A stretch of 64,000 bases of DNA from Methylocella silvestris BL2 (lineage in GTDB: Bacteria; Pseudomonadota; Alphaproteobacteria; Rhizobiales; Beijerinckiaceae), in contig NC_011666.1 of the NCBI RefSeq assembly GCF_000021745.1, positions 4,119,001 to 4,183,000 of the forward strand. The letters are read 5' to 3'. This document shows, piece after piece, positions 7,678-16,325 of this stretch (within the stretch, counting starts at the first letter, position 1; every line of letters starts with the position of its first letter). The notes beneath the pieces are model-generated. The model worked only from the letters and a program-made list of their open reading frames with translations, did not search any database and was not told the DNA's origin. The position numbers and the translations under genes are program-made.

Positions 7678-7728
7678 GCTGCGCCTGTTTTGCGCGGCTG
7701 GAAATCGTCCAAAGAAGGGCGCGTTTTC
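7678..7728 (+). promoter_or_regulatory. nitrate-operon leader with ANTAR-type hairpin (NasT target)
   Basis: Two stems follow the predicted start. P1 pairs GCTGCGC (7678-7684) with GCGCGGC (7692-7698) around a 7-nt loop. P2 pairs GAAATCGTCC (7701-7710) with GGGCGCGTTTT (7717-7727, one bulge) around the hexaloop AAAGAA (7711-7716), which has the A1 and G4 that ANTAR proteins recognise. An alternative stem TGCGCCT (7680-7686) with GGGCGCG (7717-7723), followed by TTTT, would disrupt P1 and P2 and look like a terminator. That P1 lacks the A1/G4 loop is unusual. NasT binding is inferred from the neighbouring nasT gene. Confidence 0.6.
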
Positions 7729-7834
7729 ATAGCGGGCGTGTATATCGTCCTCGAATAGTTTCGCGAGCCAATGGCGGTTCGTTCCGGATGATGTCCGGCC
7801 GCGCTTCAGCGCTGCAGCAACGAGCGAACCCCCA

Positions 7835-8737
7835 ATGAAGCTACCGCGAGACTCGGCGCAGGCCGACGTCGGCCCGACGCTGTTTTTTCCTGCCCCTACT
7901 CGTTCGGATGACGCATCGCCCGCGCTTGTCTCAATGGCGCTTGAGCCTGTTGGCGTCAGGCCCGAGGCCGCAACGCCATCGGTCTTCTTCGTCGGCGCAG
8001 GCCCGGGCGATCCCGATCTTCTGACGGTTCGCGCGCTGAAGCTGCTCGGCGCGGCCGACGTCGTTCTCTATGACGCGCTCGTCAGCGACGACGTCCTGCG
8101 TTTGATCAAGCGCGGCGCAAAGCGCATCGCCGTCGGAAAACGCGCCGGCGCGCCCTGCATCGCCCAGAGCGACATCAACCGCATGCTTGTGCGTCTCGCG
8201 CGTCCGGGGCGAAAGCTCGTACGGCTCAAGGGCGGCGATCCGCTGATCTTCGCGCGGCTTGGCGAGGAGATCGCCACGCTTGAAGCCGCCGGCGTCCCCT
8301 TTGAAATCATTCCCGGCGTCACCGCCGCCTCAGCCGCCGCGGCCGCCGCCGGCGTCTCTTTGACGACACGCGGAGAAGCGCGCCGCGTGCAATTCGTCAC
8401 GGCCCACGCGCGGGCCGGCGAGGAGCTCGCGCTCGACTGGCGAAGCCTTGCCGACGACAAAGCGACAACCGTCTTTTACATGGCGCGCGAGGCCGCCGCG
8501 CAGATCGCCGCCAGGCTGATGGCGCATGGGCTGGGCGCGCGCACGCCGGTCCTGTTGATGAGCGACGTCAGTCGTCCAAGTCAAATGCGCCTGCGCGCCT
8601 GCCTTTGCGAACTACAGCCCGCGGTCGATCTGTTTCCACCAGGCGTCCCCCTCATCATTGTCGTCGGCGAGGCGACAGCCGCGGCGTCGATCGCTGCTCA
8701 TCCGCAGTCAGACGCGCGCGCCGTGATGCGCGGATAG
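7835..8737 (+). CDS. cobA: uroporphyrinogen-III C-methyltransferase (siroheme pathway)
   Basis: The 300-residue SAM-dependent enzyme makes precorrin-2, the first step to siroheme, which NirB needs. Family motifs are clear: VGAGPGDPDLLTVRALKLL, YDALVS, RLKGGDPLIFARLGEE and the PGVTAAS block. It is the stand-alone methyltransferase, without the dehydrogenase/ferrochelatase part of CysG. It is the first gene after the nitrate leader. The first 48 residues precede the fold and are poorly ordered, so the true start could be the Met at 7934. The ribosome site is weak at either position. Confidence 0.9.
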   Translation: MKLPRDSAQADVGPTLFFPAPTRSDDASPALVSMALEPVGVRPEAATPSVFFVGAGPGDPDLLTVRALKLLGAADVVLYDALVSDDVLRLIKRGAKRIAVGKRAGAPCIAQSDINRMLVRLARPGRKLVRLKGGDPLIFARLGEEIATLEAAGVPFEIIPGVTAASAAAAAAGVSLTTRGEARRVQFVTAHARAGEELALDWRSLADDKATTVFYMAREAAAQIAARLMAHGLGARTPVLLMSDVSRPSQMRLRACLCELQPAVDLFPPGVPLIIVVGEATAAASIAAHPQSDARAVMRG

Positions 8738-8846
8738 AGAAAGAACCGTCGCTCCCGACGATCTGGCTACGCGAGTCACACTCAGGCGCGGGCAAGGCGC
8801 CATCCGCGGCATTTAATGACAAATAACATTCAATGGAGACAACGGG

Positions 8847-10061
8847 ATGATCGGTAAGGAATTCTTCAAGGCAGGACACCCCCCGACGCTATTCGCCGCC
8901 TTTTTCTATTTCGACATGGCGTTCATGGTGTGGGTTCTGCTGGGACCGCTCGGGGTGCAGATCGCCGGCGATCTCGGGCTGAACGCCGGTCAGAAGGGGT
9001 TGATGGTCGCAATTCCGATCCTGGCCGGCGCGCTGCTTCGCGTCGTCATGGGCGTGATGGTTGATCGCATCAAGCCAAAGCTCACGGGCGTGATCGGCCA
9101 GCTCATCGTCATCGCCGGATTGCTCGTCGCCTGGTCTTTGGGAATTTCGAGCTTTGGCGGCGTTCTGGCCCTTGGCGTGGTGCTGGGCGTCGCCGGCGCA
9201 TCCTTCGCCGTCGCCCTGCCGCTCGCCTCACGTTGGTATCCGCCGCAATATCAGGGGGTCGCGCTCGGCATCGCTGGAGCCGGCAATTCCGGCACGGTCC
9301 TCGCGGCCCTGTTTGCGCCGACGCTCGCCGCCCATTTTGGCTGGATCAACGTCATCGGCCTCGCCGCCATTCCGGTCGCTATCGCGCTCGTCGTTTATCT
9401 GTTGCTCGCCAAGGACGCCCCGAACCAGCCTGCGCCGAAGTCCTTCGCTGACTATGCGGCGGTGCTTAAACTGCCCGACGCCTGGTGGTTCATGTTTTTC
9501 TATTTCGTGACATTCGGCGGTTTCTCCGGCCTTGCCTCGTCGCTGACGATCTATTTCAACAGCGAATACGGGCTGAGCCCTGTTGCGGCTGGCTATGCGA
9601 CCGCGGCCTGCGTCTTCGCCGGATCGCTGGTGCGGCCGATCGGCGGCGCGCTCGCCGATCGCACCGGCGGCGTTCGCGCCTTGACGATCATGTACTGCGT
9701 CGCGGCCGCCGCGCTGACGATCGTTAGCTTTCGGCTGCCGCAAATGGGCGCGGCGCTCGCCGTCTTCGTCGTCGCCATGCTGGCGCTCGGCATGGGCAAT
9801 GGCGCGGTGTTTCAGCTTGTGCCGCAGCGTTTCCGGCATGAAATCGGCGTCATGACCGGGCTTGTCGGCATGACGGGCGGCGTCGGCGGCTTCTATCTCG
9901 CCTCCAGTCTTGGCTATTCGAAACAATTCACCGGAACTTATCAGCTTGGCCTGCTTGTCTTCGCCATTCTCGCCGTCTCGGCGCTGATCGGATTGACCAG
10001 CATCAAGCGTCGCTGGCGCACCACATGGGGCGCGGCGGGCATGGGCGTCGCGCGGATTTGA
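8847..10061 (+). CDS. narK: NarK-type nitrate/nitrite transporter (MFS)
   Basis: This 404-residue major facilitator protein has 12 predicted membrane segments. It carries the nitrate-porter signatures, for example GNSGTVLAALFAP (the G-N-S-G motif) and the region around FGGFSGLASSLTIYF, and lies between siroheme and nitrate reductase genes, so nitrate uptake is the likely role. GGAGA lies about 8 bp before the ATG. The 109-bp gap after cobA contains no convincing promoter of its own. The nitrate reductase start follows 5 bp after its stop, so translation is probably coupled. Confidence 0.93.
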   Translation: MIGKEFFKAGHPPTLFAAFFYFDMAFMVWVLLGPLGVQIAGDLGLNAGQKGLMVAIPILAGALLRVVMGVMVDRIKPKLTGVIGQLIVIAGLLVAWSLGISSFGGVLALGVVLGVAGASFAVALPLASRWYPPQYQGVALGIAGAGNSGTVLAALFAPTLAAHFGWINVIGLAAIPVAIALVVYLLLAKDAPNQPAPKSFADYAAVLKLPDAWWFMFFYFVTFGGFSGLASSLTIYFNSEYGLSPVAAGYATAACVFAGSLVRPIGGALADRTGGVRALTIMYCVAAAALTIVSFRLPQMGAALAVFVVAMLALGMGNGAVFQLVPQRFRHEIGVMTGLVGMTGGVGGFYLASSLGYSKQFTGTYQLGLLVFAILAVSALIGLTSIKRRWRTTWGAAGMGVARI

Positions 10062-10066
10062 CGCGA

Positions 10067-12193
10067 ATGCACGACGCCACGCCGAAAGCGACGACGGTGC
10101 TCACCCATTGCCCGTATTGCGCCATGCAATGCGGCATGGCGCTCGTCAATGACGGCGAGCGCTGGTCTGTGGCCTCGCGCGACTTTCCGACCAACCGGGG
10201 CGGACTTTGCCGCAAGGGCTGGACCGCTGCGGCGCTGCTTGACGCCCCCGATCGTCTGCGCACGCCGCTCATGCGCGATCACAAGGGGGGCAAGCTTCGG
10301 CCGGCGTCGTGGGATGAAGCGTTGGATCATGTCGTCACAAGACTCGAGGAGATTTCTGAGCGCTCCGGGCCGGACGCGATCGGAATTTTCGGCGGCGGCG
10401 GCCTCACTAATGAAAAAGCCTACATGCTCGGCAAGTTTGCCCGCATCGGGCTTGGGACGGCCAATATCGACTACAATGGACGCTTCTGCATGGCTTCGGC
10501 CGCCGCGGCCGGCGTCAAGGCGTTCGGCCTCGATCGCGGCATGCCATTTCCGATGGAGGATATCAGCAGGACGCAGGCGATCCTGACGATCGGCGGCAAT
10601 CCGGCCGAAACCCTGCCGGTGATGATGCAATATTTCGATGCGCAGCGCGAAGCGGGCGGAACGCTGATCGTCGTCGATCCGCGCCGCTCGGAAACGGCGA
10701 AACGCGCCAGCCTGCACCTGCAGCTGACGCCCGGAACCGACGCCGCGCTCGCCAATGGGTTGTTGCATGTTGCGATCCAGCACGGGCTGATCGACCGCGA
10801 TTTTATCGAGACGCGCACGAGCGGATTTGAGGCGGCGCGGCGCACGGCCTCACGCTACTGGCCGGACCGGGTCGAGCGCATCACCGGCGTGCCCGCGCGG
10901 CAGATCGAGCAGGCCGCGCATATGATCGGCGAGGCGGAAACCGCCATGCTGCTGACCGGGCGCGGCCCCGAGCAGCAGAGCCAAGGCGTCAACAATGTGC
11001 TGTCGTTCGTCAATTTTATGCTGGCGCTGGGAAAAGCCGGCAAGCCCCATTGCGGTTATGCCGCCCTGACCGGGCAGGGCAATGGCCAGGGCGGGCGTGA
11101 ACACGGCCAAAAGGCCGACCAGCTTCCGGGCTATCGCCGGATCGATAATCCACAGCATCGCGACGAGGTCGCCGCCGTCTGGGGCGTCGATCCAGCCGAC
11201 CTGCCAAAGGCCGGCCTGTCCGCCGTCGAGCTTCTGAACGCGCTTGGACAGCCGGGGGGCGTCGAGGCGCTTCTGGTGATGGGCTCCAACATTGTCGTCG
11301 CCGCGCCGGATTCGTCCCGTCTCCTCGACCGGCTGGGGAAGCTTGATCTTCTTGTTGTCGCCGACATGTTTTTGTCAGAGACGGCGGCGCTCGCCGACGT
11401 CGTGCTTCCCGTCGCCCAATGGGCGGAGGAGGAAGGCACGATGACCAATCTCGAAGGGCGCATTCTGTTACGCCGCCCGGTAAGGCCGCCGCCGGACGGC
11501 GTCAGGACCGACAATGAGGTTCTGAAAGGGCTGGCCGACCGCCTCGGCAAGGGGCGCTATTTTACGTCGGATGCGCGCGAAACGTTTGAAGAACTGGGCC
11601 GCGCCAGCAGCGGCGGCGGCGCCGATTACGCCGGCGTCACCTATGAGCGGATCGACGCCGAGGACGGCGTCTTCTGGCCCTGTCCTTCGCCCGGCCATCC
11701 CGGCACGCCACGCCTTTTTCTCGACCGCTTCGCGACCGAGGACGGCAAGGCGCGGTTTCACGCCGTCGAGCACAGGCTGTCGGCGGAAAGTCCGGATGCG
11801 GGCTTTCCCTATCTGCTGACGACCGGGCGCGTGCTCCAGCATTATAATTCGGGCGCGCAGACCCGGCGCGTCGATGAATTGCGCGCCGCCTCGCCCGAAC
11901 CCTTCGTCGAGATTCATTCCGAGACGGCGAGAACGCTTGGCGTCGGGGACGGCGATCTCGTCGCGCTGACGACGCGCCGCGGCCGCATCGTCTTCAAGGC
12001 GCGGCTGACGCCCGACATCCGCTTCGACACGCTGTTCGTTCCATTTCATTGGGGCGCGGGCTCGGTGAACGCCTTGACCAACGCCGTCTTCGATCCGGTG
12101 TCGAAGATACCCGAATTCAAGATCTGCGCCGTCCGGATCGAGAAAGTCGGCGCCGATGCGGCCCGGCGCCTCAACCCAATATCCAACAACTGA
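10067..12193 (+). CDS. nasA: assimilatory nitrate reductase catalytic subunit (NarB/NasA, molybdopterin)
   Basis: The 708-residue cytoplasmic enzyme reduces nitrate to nitrite. An N-terminal [4Fe-4S] site is formed by Cys15, Cys18, Cys22 and Cys48 (CPYCAMQC, then GGLCRKGW). Molybdopterin-binding blocks follow, such as GNPAETLPVMMQYF, and the dinucleotide-binding C-terminal domain with LLTTGRVLQHYNSG and TTRRGRIV. It ends without the extra C-terminal [2Fe-2S] domain of Klebsiella NasA, and its length fits cyanobacterial NarB, which takes electrons from ferredoxin. No separate NADH-dependent NasB/NasC subunit lies next to it. The ATG at 10067 avoids overlap with narK; an upstream start would overlap by 37 bp. 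Confidence 0.93.
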   Translation: MHDATPKATTVLTHCPYCAMQCGMALVNDGERWSVASRDFPTNRGGLCRKGWTAAALLDAPDRLRTPLMRDHKGGKLRPASWDEALDHVVTRLEEISERSGPDAIGIFGGGGLTNEKAYMLGKFARIGLGTANIDYNGRFCMASAAAAGVKAFGLDRGMPFPMEDISRTQAILTIGGNPAETLPVMMQYFDAQREAGGTLIVVDPRRSETAKRASLHLQLTPGTDAALANGLLHVAIQHGLIDRDFIETRTSGFEAARRTASRYWPDRVERITGVPARQIEQAAHMIGEAETAMLLTGRGPEQQSQGVNNVLSFVNFMLALGKAGKPHCGYAALTGQGNGQGGREHGQKADQLPGYRRIDNPQHRDEVAAVWGVDPADLPKAGLSAVELLNALGQPGGVEALLVMGSNIVVAAPDSSRLLDRLGKLDLLVVADMFLSETAALADVVLPVAQWAEEEGTMTNLEGRILLRRPVRPPPDGVRTDNEVLKGLADRLGKGRYFTSDARETFEELGRASSGGGADYAGVTYERIDAEDGVFWPCPSPGHPGTPRLFLDRFATEDGKARFHAVEHRLSAESPDAGFPYLLTTGRVLQHYNSGAQTRRVDELRAASPEPFVEIHSETARTLGVGDGDLVALTTRRGRIVFKARLTPDIRFDTLFVPFHWGAGSVNALTNAVFDPVSKIPEFKICAVRIEKVGADAARRLNPISNN

Positions 12194-12204
12194 GAGGAAG
12201 CATT

Positions 12205-12555
12205 ATGCGCGAGTCGATTCCGAAGTTTCTCAACGGCGTCTATTCCTTTACGGGCGCCGGCTATGAAAAGCCCCTGCTGCTGAGCGACAAGCTCTCCTAT
12301 TCCGTGCCGCCGGACAGGCGGAGCCAGCTAACCTATTTTCGCGCCGGCAATTCGTCCGATGACATGATCTATGTCATCATTATGAAGGACGGCGCGCCGA
12401 TGCGCTATTTTCCCGTCGGCGCGGCCTCCGGGATTCACGTCTCGCTCGCCGTCGTCGAAGATCTCGATCCGACGACGAAGCTCGATGTTTTTCTTGGCGC
12501 GCCGGCCGGCGCCGCCGGGTCGATCGTGCTCGACGTCGGCTTCGTCGAGATCTGA
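12205..12555 (+). CDS. conserved-looking 116-residue protein of unknown function in the nitrate operon
   Basis: I do not recognise this family. The protein is soluble, has no Cys, and looks like a small beta-rich fold: alternating segments such as DMIYVIIMKDGAPMRYF, GIHVSLAVVEDL and SIVLDVGFVEI. It has a good ribosome site (GAGAGGAAG) and lies 11 bp after nasA and 30 bp before nirB, so it is co-expressed with nitrate and nitrite reduction. A role as assembly or binding factor for NasA or NirB is possible but untested. Low Cys and absence of a signal peptide argue against an electron carrier or periplasmic role. Confidence 0.75.
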   Translation: MRESIPKFLNGVYSFTGAGYEKPLLLSDKLSYSVPPDRRSQLTYFRAGNSSDDMIYVIIMKDGAPMRYFPVGAASGIHVSLAVVEDLDPTTKLDVFLGAPAGAAGSIVLDVGFVEI

Positions 12556-12585
12556 TTGCGCGGCGCAAAGAAGAGGAATGACCCC

Positions 12586-15027
12586 ATGACAAAACTGAAG
12601 CTCGTAGTTGTCGGCAATGGCATGGCGGGCGCGAGGGCGGTCGAGGAAGTCTTGAGCCGTGGCGGCGCCGATCAGTTCGACATCGTGATGTTCGGCGATG
12701 AGCCCTATGGCAATTACAACCGGATTTTGCTCTCGAATATTCTCAGCGGCGCCCAGGACGCGAGCGAGATCTTCATCAATCCGCTCGACTGGTATGCCGA
12801 GAACAATATAACGCTGCATGCCGGCTCGCCCGTCGTCAAGATCGATCGCGCCGCGCGCATCGTTACGTCGGAGGCCGGCGTCGAGGAGCCTTACGATAAA
12901 TTATTGATCGCGACGGGTAGCCGCGCCTTCATTCCGCCGATTCCAGGCGTCTTCGGACCGGACCAGAAGCTGAAGTCGGGCGTGTTCGGCTTCCGCAACA
13001 TCGACGATTGCAATGGCATCGTCGCGCAGGCGCAAAAAAGCGCGCGCGCCGCTGTCATCGGCGGCGGCCTGCTTGGGCTCGAGGCCGCCCGCGGCCTCCT
13101 CAATCATGGCTGCGAAGTGCATGTGGTTCATCTCTCCAAACATCTGATGGAGATGCAGCTTGACGCGCCAGGCGGCGCCTTGCTCAAGGCGAGCATGGAG
13201 AAGATGGGCGTTAACGTGCATCTTGAAAAAAGCACGACCGAAGTGCTCGGCGACGGGCATGTGAGCGGGCTCGCCTTCAAGGACGGTTCGACGATCGAAT
13301 GCGACATGCTGGTGGTCGCTGCCGGCATCCGTCCCAACGCGGAAATCGGCCGCAGCGCCGGCCTCACGGTGGAGCGGGCGATTGTAGTCGACAATCATAT
13401 GCGCGCGATCGACGATCCCGACGTCTATGTCGTCGGCGAATGCGCGCAGCATCGCGGCAAGGTTTATGGGCTCGTCGCGCCGCTGTGGGAGCAGGGAAAA
13501 GTGTTCGCCGACCATATCACGCAGCGCAATCTCGACGCCGCCTATCATGGTTCAAAGCTCGCCACCAAGCTGAAGGTCATGGGCGTCGAACTCGCCTCGA
13601 TGGGCATTACCGAGCCGCTTGAGGGCGACGAGCTCATCCAGTTTAGCGAGCCCAAAAAAGGCACCTATAAGAAACTCATCGTGCGCGACGGACGGCTCGT
13701 CGGCGGCATATTGATGGGCGATATTTCGAAGGCCGCCTTTCTGATGCAGGCCTTCGATCGCGACTCGCCGTTGCCGGAGGAGCGCCTGTCTCTGCTGTTC
13801 GATTTCGGCGCCCCAAGTCAGAAGGTGACGATCGATGAAATGCCGGCCGACATGCAGGTCTGCAATTGCAACGGCGTCACCAAATCGGCCATCGGCGGCT
13901 GCGTCGCCAGCGGCGCGAAAACCACAAAGGCGGTCATGGACGCAACGAGAGCCGGCAAGGGCTGTGGCTCCTGCAAAAGTCTCGTCGGCGAAGTGGTCGA
14001 ATGGTTCTGCGGCGGCGCGATCGAGGAAGATCCCTCCGTCCATTATTACGTTCCCGGCGTTCCGCTCACCAAGCCGCAGCTGATCGCGGCCGCGCGCGAA
14101 CAGGGGCTGAAGTCGGTGTCCTCCGTTTTTCAGGCGCTGGCCGGCGGCGTCGAAGACGCGGCGAGCAAGCCGGCGCTCGCCTCCCTGCTGGCGACGATCT
14201 GGGCCGATGAATATGACGACGAGCGCGACGCCCGTTTCATCAATGATCGCGTGCACGGCAACATCCAGAAAGATGGCACGTTCTCGGTTGTGCCGGAAAT
14301 GCCGGGGGGCGTCTGCACGCCCGACGAACTCATGCGGATCGCCTCCGTCGCCGTGAAATATAATGTTCCGCTGGTGAAGCTGACCGGCGGCCAGCGCATC
14401 GATCTTGTCGGCATTCCGAAGGATCAGCTGCCCGGGGTCTGGAGCGATCTTGGCATGCCGGCGGGCTCCGCCTGGGGCAAGAGCTACCGTACCTGCAAGA
14501 GCTGTATCGGCACGGAATTCTGCCGTTTCGGCCTTGGCGACAGCATGGGGCTCGCGGCCAAGATCGAAAAGCGCTTCCGCGGCATCGACAGCCCGGCAAA
14601 GCTGAAACTGGCGACGACGGGCTGTCCGCGCAATTGCTCGGAAGCCTTGATCAAGGACGTCGGATTTGTCGCCGTCGGCGACGGCAAATGGGAGCTCTAC
14701 ATCGGCGGCGCCGGCGGCGCGCATGTGCGCAAGGGCGATCTCATGTGCACGGTCGATAGCGAGGAAGACGCGATCGCTCTCGGCGGCCGCTTCATGCAAT
14801 ATTATCGCGAAAACGCCAAATGGCGCGAGCGCACCTATGACTTTGTGCCGCGGATCGGGATCGAACGAATCCGCGCCGTCATCGTCGACGACAGCGACGG
14901 AATTGCCGACGCGCTTGACGCGGCGATGCAGGCCTCCGTCGACGCCGCCTATGATCCGTGGAAAGAGGCGCTCGCGCCAAAGACCGCAAACCAATTTGCT
15001 TCGGTGATCGAAGCGGCGGAGGCTTAA
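12586..15027 (+). CDS. nirB: assimilatory nitrite reductase [NAD(P)H] large subunit
   Basis: The 813-residue enzyme reduces nitrite to ammonium. Domains in order: FAD/NAD(P)H oxidoreductase (about 1-405, with VVGNGMAGARAVEEVL and VIGGGLLGLEAARGL), a BFD-like [2Fe-2S] domain (about 424-470: CNCNGVT and CGSCKSLVGEVV), and the siroheme/[4Fe-4S] reductase part with the Cys ligands CIGTEFC (about 640) and CPRNC (about 680). All ligands appear present. The ATG at 12586 has AAGAGGAA 8 bp upstream; an earlier TTG at 12556 would add ten unlikely residues. NirD follows after 1 bp. Confidence 0.95.
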   Translation: MTKLKLVVVGNGMAGARAVEEVLSRGGADQFDIVMFGDEPYGNYNRILLSNILSGAQDASEIFINPLDWYAENNITLHAGSPVVKIDRAARIVTSEAGVEEPYDKLLIATGSRAFIPPIPGVFGPDQKLKSGVFGFRNIDDCNGIVAQAQKSARAAVIGGGLLGLEAARGLLNHGCEVHVVHLSKHLMEMQLDAPGGALLKASMEKMGVNVHLEKSTTEVLGDGHVSGLAFKDGSTIECDMLVVAAGIRPNAEIGRSAGLTVERAIVVDNHMRAIDDPDVYVVGECAQHRGKVYGLVAPLWEQGKVFADHITQRNLDAAYHGSKLATKLKVMGVELASMGITEPLEGDELIQFSEPKKGTYKKLIVRDGRLVGGILMGDISKAAFLMQAFDRDSPLPEERLSLLFDFGAPSQKVTIDEMPADMQVCNCNGVTKSAIGGCVASGAKTTKAVMDATRAGKGCGSCKSLVGEVVEWFCGGAIEEDPSVHYYVPGVPLTKPQLIAAAREQGLKSVSSVFQALAGGVEDAASKPALASLLATIWADEYDDERDARFINDRVHGNIQKDGTFSVVPEMPGGVCTPDELMRIASVAVKYNVPLVKLTGGQRIDLVGIPKDQLPGVWSDLGMPAGSAWGKSYRTCKSCIGTEFCRFGLGDSMGLAAKIEKRFRGIDSPAKLKLATTGCPRNCSEALIKDVGFVAVGDGKWELYIGGAGGAHVRKGDLMCTVDSEEDAIALGGRFMQYYRENAKWRERTYDFVPRIGIERIRAVIVDDSDGIADALDAAMQASVDAAYDPWKEALAPKTANQFASVIEAAEA

Positions 15028-15028
15028 C

Positions 15029-15352
15029 ATGACGACGAAAATCTTTATCGGCAGCCTCGATCAGATCCCCAAGGGGGAGGCGCGCAATTTCATCGTGCGC
15101 GACAGGGAGATCGCTGTCTACCACACCCATGCCGGCGAAGTGTATGCAACGCAACCCGGCTGTCCGCACAAGCAGGGGCCGCTGGCCGACGGCCTCATCG
15201 GCGGCGCGACGATTCTATGCCCCCTGCATGATCGCCTGTTCGACCTTCGCACCGGACAGAATCTGAGCGGCGATTGTACCGATATCCAAATCTATCCCGT
15301 CAGTTTGACGGAGGATGGACGCATCGCGATGGAGGTCGAAGCGGCGACTTAG
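15029..15352 (+). CDS. nirD: nitrite reductase small subunit, Rieske-type
   Basis: The 107-residue NirD partner has a complete Rieske [2Fe-2S] motif, CPHKQGPL and CPLHDRLFDL (C-x-H and C-x2-H). Many NirD proteins have lost these ligands, so this one may still bind a cluster. It starts 1 bp after nirB and ends the nitrate operon. The next gene is on the other strand, 37 bp away, and no clear terminator hairpin was found between them. Confidence 0.92.
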   Translation: MTTKIFIGSLDQIPKGEARNFIVRDREIAVYHTHAGEVYATQPGCPHKQGPLADGLIGGATILCPLHDRLFDLRTGQNLSGDCTDIQIYPVSLTEDGRIAMEVEAAT

Positions 15353-15389
15353 CCGCTTCGAGGGGCTCGGCGCGCGCAAGGGCTGAGCT

Positions 15390-16133
15390 TCAGATAATTC
15401 CGCCATTGGCGCGCAATGTCTGGCCATTGATCCAGGCGCCGTCGGGACCCGCGAGAAAAGAGACCGCCGCAGCGATGTCGGCGGGTTGGCCGAGCCTTTC
15501 GAGCGGCGCGAGCTTCGCCAGACGTTCAACGAGTTCTTCCGGTTTGCCGTTCAAGAAGAGATCGGTCGCGGTCGGACCCGGCGCCACGGCGTTGACCGTG
15601 ATGGAGCGTCCGCGGAGCTCCTTGGCGAGGACGCTCGTCATTGCTTCGACGGCTGCTTTCGTGGCCGCATAGACGCCATAGGTCGGTTGCAGCAAGCCGA
15701 CGACGCTCGACGATAAATTGATGATGCGGCCGCCGTCGCGCAGCCGCCGCGACGCCTCGCGCAGCGTATTGAACGTCCCTTTGAGATTGACGTTCATCTG
15801 GCGCTCGAAGCTGGCGTCATCCGTATCGGCGATGGCGGCAAGCGCCATGATTCCAGCGTTGTTGACGAGCACGTCGACGCCGCCGAAGGCCGCCTCCGTG
15901 GCGTCGAACGTGCTCCGCACGGCTTGCGCGTCGCTGACGTCGGCTCTGACGCTTAGAGCCCGGCCGCCCCTGGCTTCGATCTCACGGGTTAGCGCTTCCG
16001 CTGGCGCGGCTTCGCTGGAATAATTCACGACGACGGTGAAGCCGTCGGCGGCGAGCCGGGTCGCCACCGCCGCGCCAATGCCGCGCGAGGCGCCCGTCAC
16101 GATCGCAATTTTGTTGCTGCTGCTGTCGGTCAT
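15390..16133 (-). CDS. short-chain dehydrogenase/reductase (SDR), substrate unknown
   Basis: This 247-residue NAD(P)H-dependent oxidoreductase has the classical SDR motifs: the nucleotide-binding TGASRGIG near residue 14, NNAG near 90, and the catalytic Ser, Tyr and Lys in INLSSS and YAATK. It ends with the common INGQTLRANGG sequence. Similar proteins are annotated as 3-oxoacyl-ACP reductases, but the substrate cannot be told. It faces the end of the nitrate operon and has no obvious partner gene. Confidence 0.88.
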   Translation of the reverse strand: MTDSSSNKIAIVTGASRGIGAAVATRLAADGFTVVVNYSSEAAPAEALTREIEARGGRALSVRADVSDAQAVRSTFDATEAAFGGVDVLVNNAGIMALAAIADTDDASFERQMNVNLKGTFNTLREASRRLRDGGRIINLSSSVVGLLQPTYGVYAATKAAVEAMTSVLAKELRGRSITVNAVAPGPTATDLFLNGKPEELVERLAKLAPLERLGQPADIAAAVSFLAGPDGAWINGQTLRANGGII

Positions 16134-16325
16134 ATCGGCTTCTCATTCATTTCGCGCGGGACATCCGCGCTGGCTGGCGCGCTGGGAGGATGGCGCCCGC
16201 CCCGGATTTTCTTGGCGCCGCGCTCAATAGTATTCTTGTCGATCGGAATGCGCCAAACTCGCCGGATTAGTGCGTCGCGCCGCCGGATCCTCACCGCCTC
16301 ACCCCGTTTGCAGGAGCCTGTCGCT

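Noticed and set aside
8766-8800. GG-N10-GC pattern before narK as a third sigma-54 promoter in the nitrate operon
   Set aside because: The -12 part reads AGGC rather than TTGC and the -24 part lacks TGG. It fits by dinucleotide spacing only.
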